Shown in pieces: positions 24,400 to 30,787 of a stretch of DNA of 64,000 bases. Positions within the stretch are counted from its first letter, which is position 1, and each line of letters begins with the position of its first letter. Both the position numbers and the translations under genes were made by a program. The stretch spans positions 1 to 64,000 of the forward strand of contig NZ_BCQI01000016.1 in NCBI RefSeq assembly GCF_001544355.1, in the 5' to 3' direction. The stretch is from Alicyclobacillus acidiphilus NBRC 100859. GTDB taxonomy: Bacteria > Bacillota > Bacilli > Alicyclobacillales > Alicyclobacillaceae. The notes beneath the pieces are model-generated. The model was not told where the DNA came from. It made no database searches and was given only the letters and a program-made list of their open reading frames with translations.

Positions 24400-25172
24400 T
24401 GCTCGTCGACACGCACTGTCATTTGATGGATCAGCAATTCGCGGACGATCTCGACGATGTCATTCGCCGCGCCGAAGCGGAGGGGATCGGCCGCATGATT
24501 GTGCCTGCGGTCGATCTCGCCACCGCGCACGAAGTCATTCGCATCGCCGAGGCGTATCCGAACGTGTACGCGGCCGTTGGCATCCATCCGGAGTCGGCGA
24601 ACGATGTGCCAGCGTCGCACTTCGACGAGATCGAACGATTGGCCAAGCACGAGAAAGTGGTGGCGATTGGCGAAATTGGCCTCGATTACTACTGGGATTC
24701 GGCGCCGCACGCGGTTCAGCAGGATGTGATGGCCAGACAGATCGAGATTGCAAAGCGCGTCGGCTTGCCGATCATCGTCCACAATCGCGAATCGACAGAG
24801 GACATCATCCAACTGTTGGACAGAATGAACGTGGCCGAATCGGGCGGCGTGATGCACTGTTTCAGCGGATCGGAGAACGATGCCAGACGCTGTTTGGCGA
24901 TGGGCATGTACATCTCGTTTGGCGGCCCTGTCACGTTCAAGAAGGCGGACGACGTCCGAGCGGTCGCGGCCGTCATTCCGGATGACAGGATTTTGGTCGA
25001 AACGGACAGTCCCTATCTGTCGCCGCATCCGTTTCGCGGGAAGCGCAACGAGCCGAGTCGCGTGAAGATTGTCGCCCAGCAAGTCGCGGACGTGCGCAAC
25101 GTCTCGTTGGAAGCCTTGGCGGCGCAGACGACGGCAAACGCGCTGCGCCTGTTTAGCAAGGTGGGGTTGTGA
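24396..25172 (+). CDS. tatD: TatD-family metal-dependent hydrolase/DNase
   Basis: 258 aa TIM-barrel hydrolase. DTHCHLMD gives the first two metal His, GEIGLDYYW the bridging Glu, IVHNRES and MHCFSGS more His ligands, and ETDSPYLSPHP the final Asp. The length is normal. The start ATG at 24396 or 24399 overlaps the metG stop. B. subtilis has yabE between tatD (yabD) and rnmV; here the two genes abut. Confidence 0.95.
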   Translation: MMLVDTHCHLMDQQFADDLDDVIRRAEAEGIGRMIVPAVDLATAHEVIRIAEAYPNVYAAVGIHPESANDVPASHFDEIERLAKHEKVVAIGEIGLDYYWDSAPHAVQQDVMARQIEIAKRVGLPIIVHNRESTEDIIQLLDRMNVAESGGVMHCFSGSENDARRCLAMGMYISFGGPVTFKKADDVRAVAAVIPDDRILVETDSPYLSPHPFRGKRNEPSRVKIVAQQVADVRNVSLEALAAQTTANALRLFSKVGL

Positions 25173-25753
25173 TGCATGAGTCGTTCATGGATGCAAAACC
25201 TGTCATTGCGGAAATTGTGGTGGTGGAAGGGATCCACGACAAGCAGCGCGTGCTAGAGGCGGTTGACGCCGACGTGATCGTGCTCGGGGGAGACAGGCTT
25301 GGGTACCGCGTCCTCCAACTCCTGCGCAAGGCGGCGGCGAATCGCGGCGTAATTGTTCTGACAGATCCCGACGGCCCGGGCGAGCGCATTCGCCGGCGGA
25401 TCGATCAATCGGTTCCTGGCTGCAAGCACGCCTATATTTCACGGGCTGATGCCGCCAGCCCAGCCGGCTTGGGCGTGGAGCACGCCTGTGCGCAGGCGGT
25501 TCGGGCGGCGCTTCTCTCCGTCCGACCGATCGGGGACGAATGGCCAAAGGGCACCGACAGGTCTGGTGTCTTTACACAGGCGGATTTGCTCGCGCACGGG
25601 CTGCTTGCCCACCCGGACGCCGCCAACCGTCGACGCATCGTGGGTGAGGCCCTCGGCATTGGTTATGGGAACGCCAAGGCTTTCCTGCACAAGTTGAATG
25701 CGGTTCGGATTACGGAGGAAGAATTCAAGCGAGCGGTGGAAAGGTTGCGGTAA
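25172..25753 (+). CDS. rnmV: ribonuclease M5
   Basis: 193 aa Toprim nuclease that matures 5S rRNA. VVEGIHDKQRVLEA carries the catalytic Glu and TDPDGPGERIRRRI the DxD. The C-terminal part binds ribosomal protein L18-bound precursor. ATG 25172 overlaps the tatD stop (TGATG); GTG 25169 is an alternative. Followed after 2 bp by rsmA. Confidence 0.95.
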   Translation: MHESFMDAKPVIAEIVVVEGIHDKQRVLEAVDADVIVLGGDRLGYRVLQLLRKAAANRGVIVLTDPDGPGERIRRRIDQSVPGCKHAYISRADAASPAGLGVEHACAQAVRAALLSVRPIGDEWPKGTDRSGVFTQADLLAHGLLAHPDAANRRRIVGEALGIGYGNAKAFLHKLNAVRITEEEFKRAVERLR

Positions 25754-25755
25754 AG

Positions 25756-26610
25756 GTGGCCAGTGTGCCTTATGGTTCGGAAGGGACGAGATCGCTCCTT
25801 CAGAAACATCATTTCGTGACCAAGAAACAATTGGGGCAAAATTTTCTCATCGACACGCGGGTGCTCGATGGCATCGTCGAGGCAGTGAACCCGAGTGATC
25901 GGACTGTGGTGCTGGAAGTCGGACCGGGGGCTGGCGCCTTGACAACGCATCTTGCAAAGCGGGCGAAACGCGTGATCGCCATCGAAAAGGACGAGTCGCT
26001 GCGCCCTGTATTGAGCGACGCGCTGACGTCCGCCACAAACGTCGACGTGGTGTTCGAAGACTGTTTGAAAGTGGACCTCGTCCAACTCGTGACGCCGTAC
26101 CTGGATGAAGGGGACGAACTGGTCTTTGCGGCAAACCTGCCCTACTACATCACGACGCCCATCCTATTCGCCGTCCTTGAGTCGGGATTACCTGTGAAAC
26201 GCGCGGTGGTCATGGTGCAGCGGGAAGTGGCGGACAGGATGGCGGCCAAGCCCGGCGGCAAGGATTACGGTGTTCTTTCGGTCAGCGTGCAGTATCGGGC
26301 CCGGGTGAATCGGCTGTTCATCGTCCCGCCGAGCGCGTTCGTCCCGCAACCTGGAGTCGATTCGGCCGTGGTCCTGCTGGATTGCGCGAATCCTCCGGAT
26401 GCGCGAGTCAAAGACGAGGCCGTGTTTTTTCGCATCGTCCGAGCGGCGTTTGCGACTCGGCGAAAGACCTTGCTCAACGCCTTGGCTGGCGCGCTTTCGA
26501 TCCCGAAGGACGTGTGCGCCGCGCGCATTGAAGCTTCCGGGATCGATCCGTCAGCGAGAGCCGAGACATTGTCGATCTCGCAGTTTTCCAAGCTGGCCGA
26601 GCAATTTTGA
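25756..26610 (+). CDS. rsmA: 16S rRNA dimethyladenosine transferase RsmA (KsgA)
   Basis: 284 aa. It dimethylates A1518 and A1519 of 16S rRNA. KKQLGQNFL near the start, the SAM loop EVGPGAGALT (about 54-63), catalytic NLPYYITTP (about 131) and FVPQPGVDSAV are all present, with the C-terminal helical domain. GTG 25756 starts 2 bp after rnmV, the rnmV-ksgA pair of Bacilli. Confidence 0.97.
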   Translation: MASVPYGSEGTRSLLQKHHFVTKKQLGQNFLIDTRVLDGIVEAVNPSDRTVVLEVGPGAGALTTHLAKRAKRVIAIEKDESLRPVLSDALTSATNVDVVFEDCLKVDLVQLVTPYLDEGDELVFAANLPYYITTPILFAVLESGLPVKRAVVMVQREVADRMAAKPGGKDYGVLSVSVQYRARVNRLFIVPPSAFVPQPGVDSAVVLLDCANPPDARVKDEAVFFRIVRAAFATRRKTLLNALAGALSIPKDVCAARIEASGIDPSARAETLSISQFSKLAEQF

Positions 26611-26722
26611 CGTGGGCCAGCTTTCGTCGAAATTGGCCTGTGAATTGTAAAAATTCTGTTGACGTTTCCCGCTTTCGCTGAAGGAGGAATATACTAGCCT
26701 TAGGTACAAGGGGGGATGCGAT

Positions 26723-27202
26723 GTGATGTTTCGCAGTCCGACACTAGGCATGCTGACACTTGAACAGGTCGCCAGGGATATATCCAGGCAACGCGGAACA
26801 AACCCTCGAGGCGACTACCGACTGATCATCGGCACGGACTCTCAGCCGAAAGCCCAAGGGACGGAAGCGACGTTTGTTACAGCGGTCATCCTTCACCACG
26901 TCGGGCACGGTGCTCGATATTTCGTCCACAAAGAACATCATTCCAATATCCGCGCGCTTCGCCAGCGCATGTTCACCGAAGCCTCACTCTCCATTCACAC
27001 CGGTGGTTTGCTCACGGAACAACTTCAAAACGACGGGAACGATTGGCATATCGAAGTCCATTTGGATATCGGGGAACACGGCGAGACGAAGCAATGGATC
27101 CGGGAAATCGTCTCGTGGATTGAGATGAACGGCTACGCCGCTCGCATCAAGCCCGATTCGTTCGGAGCGTCGAAAGTGGCGGATCGATACACAAAGAATT
27201 AG
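26723..27202 (+). CDS. YkuK-like DUF458 protein, RNase H-like fold
   Basis: 159 aa. IIGTDSQPK (about 35-43) gives the acidic residue of the first strand of an RNase H-like fold, and the end FGASKVADRYTKN is the DUF458 signature. The function of YkuK is unknown. GTG 26723 or ATG 26726 is the start; GGGGGG at 26710-26715 serves as the binding site. In B. subtilis ykuK lies elsewhere, so this is an added gene. It converges on the glycosyltransferase-like gene, 32 bp away. Confidence 0.75.
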   Translation: MMFRSPTLGMLTLEQVARDISRQRGTNPRGDYRLIIGTDSQPKAQGTEATFVTAVILHHVGHGARYFVHKEHHSNIRALRQRMFTEASLSIHTGGLLTEQLQNDGNDWHIEVHLDIGEHGETKQWIREIVSWIEMNGYAARIKPDSFGASKVADRYTKN

Positions 27203-27234
27203 TGCCGCAAAGAATTCGTATCGGAGACCGCGCG

Positions 27235-28089
27235 TCATTCCTCGTTGTTGTACGTCAGTCGACTCGCAAATCGGTTTAATCTCTGGACGTCTCGCGTTGG
27301 CAAGTCGCGAATCAGTGACACCCGACTACGCTCATAGGCGGCGTGCGCGCTGACGTCGCTGTCTCCGCTCTGGAGCCACGCCAAAGCCATTAAACCGTCT
27401 GCGTGAATCAACTGGTCCACGGACTTTCGGTGCGCCGCGGATCGGCTGAGATGACCCAATAGGCGCATGTCCCATTCTGGGTGCGACGACCAGCGGCATC
27501 CGGATTGGACGGTCGCGGCGAACCATGCGCCTGGGTATGCCAGCCAGCGCGGGGAAACGGATTGAAACACGCTGCATTTGACCCACATCGGCAATACATA
27601 GGGCACGATGTCGGCAGGGGCATTGTGTTGCATGGACAGGGCCATTGTCCACGCTTCGTCGAGCGCTGCGGCGCTGCCTTCCGGCAGGCTGCTGGAATCG
27701 ATGCCCAATATGTCCGCACTCTGCTCCATGGCTCGGGTGAGAAACCCTTCGAGCATGGGTCCGAACGATCCGGCCCAGTCGCCATCGACAAACAACACTC
27801 CACCTGCGCCTCGATAGGCGCGTAAGGCCGCGTACGCGCCTATCGCCCGCGGCACATCATGGCCGAGCGGACGCTTAAACCACAGCAACTGTGCGCACAT
27901 TCCAAGCTGACCGATGGTCTCGCGCGCCCGTTCCAGCGTTTCGTCTTCGCTGCCGTTGCAGACGAGAACGACGTTGTCGACGCCCGCTCTCGCCAGTTGA
28001 CGCAGCACATTGGATATGGATTTTTCTTCGTTTTGCGCCGATATGACGGCAATCGTGCGTTTCTTTTCGCTTTCTGAGCTTCGAAGCAT
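27235..28089 (-). CDS. glycosyltransferase family 2-like protein
   Basis: 284 aa with a GT-A-like start: RTIAVISAQNEEKSISNVLRQL and VVLVCNGSEDETLE, then VLFVDGDWAG, where DGD stands in place of the usual DxD. The middle part (residues about 120-220) does not match a family I can name. The product has no membrane anchor, so it would act in the cytoplasm. The substrate is unknown. ATG 28089 has GGAGG 7 bases upstream. It is divergent from yabG with only 76 bp between starts, so a link to spore coat or envelope is possible but unproven. Confidence 0.65.
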   Translation of the reverse strand: MLRSSESEKKRTIAVISAQNEEKSISNVLRQLARAGVDNVVLVCNGSEDETLERARETIGQLGMCAQLLWFKRPLGHDVPRAIGAYAALRAYRGAGGVLFVDGDWAGSFGPMLEGFLTRAMEQSADILGIDSSSLPEGSAAALDEAWTMALSMQHNAPADIVPYVLPMWVKCSVFQSVSPRWLAYPGAWFAATVQSGCRWSSHPEWDMRLLGHLSRSAAHRKSVDQLIHADGLMALAWLQSGDSDVSAHAAYERSRVSLIRDLPTRDVQRLNRFASRLTYNNEE

Positions 28090-28110
28090 CCTCCAACCTC
28101 CGCTCCTGTC

Positions 28111-28136
28111 ACAAAGGTGCTGCCGTGCATATGGTA
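28111..28136 (+). promoter_or_regulatory. putative sigma-K promoter of yabG
   Basis: CATATGGTA (28128-28136) fits the sigma-K -10 CATANNNTA exactly. AC (28111-28112) lies 15 bp upstream, slightly closer than usual. yabG of B. subtilis is sigma-K dependent, and the start codon lies 30 bp downstream. Confidence 0.5.
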
Positions 28137-28165
28137 TGTCAGATGCGTTCGTGAGGGGTGGTTAC

Positions 28166-29029
28166 ATGTGGAAGGCGGGCGAAATGGTTACGCGCAAGTC
28201 GTACGGGAAAGACGTCTGCTTCGTGGTCGTCGAGATCGATGAAGAGACGGAGACGGCCATCCTCAAAGGTATCGACGTTCGACTCATGGCGGATGCCCCC
28301 TTTGACGATCTCGCCAAGGTGAGCGAGGATGAGCTGCGGCAATTCGAGGCAGCGCGAAACCAAGTCGAGGGTGAATGCCTTCGATTGATACAGACACGCC
28401 GTGCGCACGAATACGAAAAGCGTGCCCTGCGAAAGGAGAGCCGATTTTTAAGCCATCCCGATTTTTTTGAGCGTCCCGGCCGGGTGCTTCATCTCGATGG
28501 GGATGGAACCTATCTTCAGAAGTGCTTGAAAATGTATCAAGAGCTCGGTATTCGGGCTGTCGGGCAACATGTTTCGGAGGTTCAAATGCCTGCCGCCGTG
28601 ATCGGCCTGCTTGAACAGTATGAGCCTGACATCCTAATTATCACGGGGCACGACGGCGTCATCAAAAAGGGCAAGGATTGGTCGGATATTCGCAACTACA
28701 GAAATTCGCAAAACTTTGTGAGGACCGTTGCGAATGCCCGGAAGTACGTTCGGAACATGGACGATCTCGTCATTATCGCCGGCGCATGCCAATCTCACTT
28801 TGAAGGCATATTAGACGCAGGCGCCAACTTTGCGTCTTCGCCCCAGCGAATCATGATTCACGCGTTGGATCCGGTGTTTATCGCCGAGAAGATCGCGTTC
28901 ACGCCCATCCATGAGACGGTCAACCTGTACGACGTGGTCAAGTCGACGTATACAGGGACGGACGGGATCGGCGGGCTGGAGTCCCGAGGTAAATATCGGC
29001 TGGGATTGCCCAAATCAGCGTATTCGTGA
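28166..29029 (+). CDS. yabG: sporulation-specific protease YabG
   Basis: 287 aa, the usual length. YabG is a Cys-type protease made in the mother cell that processes coat proteins such as SpoIVA. It starts MWKAGEMVTRKSYGKDVCF and has the conserved LHLDGDGTYL, ILIITGHDG (catalytic His region) and IIAGACQSHFE (likely catalytic Cys) segments. ATG 28166 is preceded by GAGGGGTGG. Position before veg and sspF matches B. subtilis. Confidence 0.95.
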   Translation: MWKAGEMVTRKSYGKDVCFVVVEIDEETETAILKGIDVRLMADAPFDDLAKVSEDELRQFEAARNQVEGECLRLIQTRRAHEYEKRALRKESRFLSHPDFFERPGRVLHLDGDGTYLQKCLKMYQELGIRAVGQHVSEVQMPAAVIGLLEQYEPDILIITGHDGVIKKGKDWSDIRNYRNSQNFVRTVANARKYVRNMDDLVIIAGACQSHFEGILDAGANFASSPQRIMIHALDPVFIAEKIAFTPIHETVNLYDVVKSTYTGTDGIGGLESRGKYRLGLPKSAYS

Positions 29030-29053
29030 CCCGTCAACGTCGTAAAATACCCA

Positions 29054-29083
29054 TTGACAACAAAAATCATGCGCTGATATAAT
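29054..29083 (+). promoter_or_regulatory. sigma-A promoter P1 of veg
   Basis: TTGACA (29054-29059) and TATAAT (29078-29083) are both perfect, with an 18-bp spacer. Confidence 0.85.
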
Positions 29084-29095
29084 GTTTTCTTTGTA

Positions 29096-29124
29096 TTGAC
29101 ACCACCCTTGTGCCGTGATATAAT
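29096..29124 (+). promoter_or_regulatory. sigma-A promoter P2 of veg
   Basis: TTGACA (29096-29101) and TATAAT (29119-29124), both perfect, 17-bp spacer. It lies just before the veg start; the veg promoter is known to be very strong in B. subtilis. Confidence 0.9.
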
Positions 29125-29148
29125 TTTCACGGAAAGAGGTGGTGTGTG

Positions 29149-29427
29149 TTGGCAAAAAATGCGCTCCACGAGATCAAAAAGAGTCTGGATGGACTCATCG
29201 GCGAACGCGTGTTGCTCCGGGCAAACGGAGGAAGACGAAAGACGGTCGAGCGCTTCGGTGTTCTGGAAGAAACTTATCCATCGGTGTTTGTGGTGAAATT
29301 GGATCCACCCGATGGTTCGTTCGAGCGTGTATCGTATAGTTACGCAGATGTTCTTACAGAAACCGTGGAACTGATGCTGTTCAAAGATGACGGCAATACC
29401 GCGAAGTTCGCTTTGGAACAATCATGA
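29149..29427 (+). CDS. veg: Veg protein
   Basis: 92 aa. [42 protein letters not shown] and [18 protein letters not shown] match Veg along its length. Veg has been linked to biofilm gene control in B. subtilis; its molecular role is unclear. TTG 29149 aligns with the known N-terminus (MAK) and has AGAGGTGG upstream. Two consensus sigma-A promoters precede it and a terminator follows. Confidence 0.95.
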   Translation: MAKNALHEIKKSLDGLIGERVLLRANGGRRKTVERFGVLEETYPSVFVVKLDPPDGSFERVSYSYADVLTETVELMLFKDDGNTAKFALEQS

Positions 29428-29459
29428 TAGAATGCTGACGAATTTGATTCGTCTTTTCG

Positions 29460-29483
29460 GCGGGGCGCGAGCCCCGCTTTTGT
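29460..29483 (+). terminator. terminator of veg
   Basis: GCGGGGC and GCCCCGC pair across a GCGA tetraloop, followed by TTTTGTT. Confidence 0.9.
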
Positions 29484-29529
29484 TGTCTTTCGGCACAAAG
29501 GCCATGAGTGTTTATGGAAATTTTATACA

Positions 29530-29559
29530 GAATGGAGACCTCGGATTGGAAACACAATA
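29530..29559 (+). promoter_or_regulatory. putative sigma-G promoter of sspF
   Basis: GAATG (29530-29534) fits the -35 GNATR. After 18 bp, CACAATA (29553-29559) fits the -10 CATNNTA with one mismatch. Transcription would begin about 30 bp before the sspF start, as expected for a forespore SASP gene. Confidence 0.5.
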
Positions 29560-29594
29560 GTTGTGTCGTTGCTGACTGCAAGGAGGGATTTGGC

Positions 29595-29780
29595 ATGGCA
29601 AGGCGTGGCGGAACGATGTCAGAGGCTTTGAAAGTGGAACTTGCGAAAGAACTGGGCTTCTACGACACCGTGGCCCAGGAGGGCTGGGGTGGAATAAAAG
29701 CGCGGGATGCAGGGAACATGGTGAAGCGCGCCATCGAGATCGCAGAGCAGGCTATGGCAGATAAGACCGCGCGTCAGTAA
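29595..29780 (+). CDS. sspF: alpha/beta-type small acid-soluble spore protein
   Basis: 61 aa. [18 protein letters not shown] and [22 protein letters not shown] contain the two conserved SASP segments (the KxELAxELG segment and the xxAGxxGG-like segment with MVKR). These coat forespore DNA and protect it. AAGGAGGG precedes ATG 29595. Position after veg matches sspF. The germination protease site (ELGF/Y region) is typical of the SspF type, though cleavage is not shown by sequence. Confidence 0.92.
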   Translation: MARRGGTMSEALKVELAKELGFYDTVAQEGWGGIKARDAGNMVKRAIEIAEQAMADKTARQ

Positions 29781-29786
29781 CGAACG

Positions 29787-29836
29787 AAGGGGCTGTCTCC
29801 TCAGTCATCGTCGATGACTGAAGAGGCGGCCCCTTT
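29787..29836 (+). terminator. terminator of sspF
   Basis: AAGGGGC with CTCAGTCATC on the left pairs with GATGACTGAAG and GGCCCCTTTT on the right, closing over CGTC, and ends in a T run. A long, strong stem. Confidence 0.9.
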
Positions 29837-29953
29837 TCGCGTTCTTCAGGGGGTTGATGCGCACGCGGGGGATATCATCGCGCATAGTGGGCAAACATAG
29901 TTCTGTTGTTTTTTCGAGAAATGCGCCAGGTAATCTGAGGAGGAGAAGACCGT

Positions 29954-30787
29954 TTGGCTCATCCGGGTGCTTTGGTGATTGTGGGCGGTGCAGAGGACAA
30001 GACAGGCGAGTGCCGGATCTTACGTCGGTTCGTGGAACTAGGCGGCGGTTCGCATGCCCGGGTGCTTGTGATCACGGTGGCCACCGAATTGCCTGTTGAA
30101 GTCGGCAGCGAGTACATCGAAGTGTTTCAGCGGATCGGCGTGGCCGATGTCCGGACATTCGATGTGTCGCACCGGGAGGCGGCCAACCTCGATAGCGCCA
30201 TCAAGATGATTCAAGATGCAACCTGTATTTATTTCACAGGAGGCGATCAGCTCCGAATTACAAAACTCCTGGGAGGCACGCGTGTCGACGCTGCCCTCCA
30301 CGAAGCGCATCATCGCGGCGTCGTGCTGGGTGGAACCAGCGCGGGGGCTTCCATGATGTCGAGCACGATGATCGTCGAGGGCGAGGCCGAAACCAACCCT
30401 CGAGCCTCCATCGTCGACATGGCGCCTGGCATGGAGTTTCTCGACGGTGCCGTCGTTGACCAGCATTTTGCGCAACGCGGGCGGCTTGGCCGTCTGCTGT
30501 CGGCAGTGGCGCAGTACCCGCACCACCTGGGGCTTGGTATCGACGAAAACACGGCGGTCATTGTGAAAGATCACGTGTTGCAGGTCATCGGACAGGGGGC
30601 AGTCAGTATCGTCGATGCTGGCAGAGTCACGTATTCCAACTTGGATAGAGTGAGGCGGGACGAGTCGTTGGCCTTATGCGGGGTGACATTGCACATGCTT
30701 CCTGAAGGTTGTGGATTTCTCTTGAGAGAACGCAAACCAATTCCAGACTTCGATGAATGGGTTCGTCACAAGGAGCTTGCTCAATGA
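29954..30787 (+). CDS. cphB: cyanophycinase
   Basis: 277 aa peptidase of family S51 (class I glutamine amidotransferase-like). It hydrolyses cyanophycin to beta-Asp-Arg dipeptides. IVGGAEDK at the start, FTGGDQLRI (about 97), GGTSAGASMM with nucleophile Ser about 128, and VVDQHFAQRGRLGRL with the catalytic His are typical. The protein has no signal peptide, so it acts in the cytoplasm. TTG 29954 follows AGGAGGAGAAG. Its stop overlaps the cphA start (ATGA), so the two are translationally coupled. Confidence 0.93.
   Translation: MAHPGALVIVGGAEDKTGECRILRRFVELGGGSHARVLVITVATELPVEVGSEYIEVFQRIGVADVRTFDVSHREAANLDSAIKMIQDATCIYFTGGDQLRITKLLGGTRVDAALHEAHHRGVVLGGTSAGASMMSSTMIVEGEAETNPRASIVDMAPGMEFLDGAVVDQHFAQRGRLGRLLSAVAQYPHHLGLGIDENTAVIVKDHVLQVIGQGAVSIVDAGRVTYSNLDRVRRDESLALCGVTLHMLPEGCGFLLRERKPIPDFDEWVRHKELAQ

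Noticed and set aside
26659-26695. TTGACG and TATACT before the YkuK-like gene as a promoter
   Set aside because: The spacer is 25 bp, and no alternative sigma consensus fits well.
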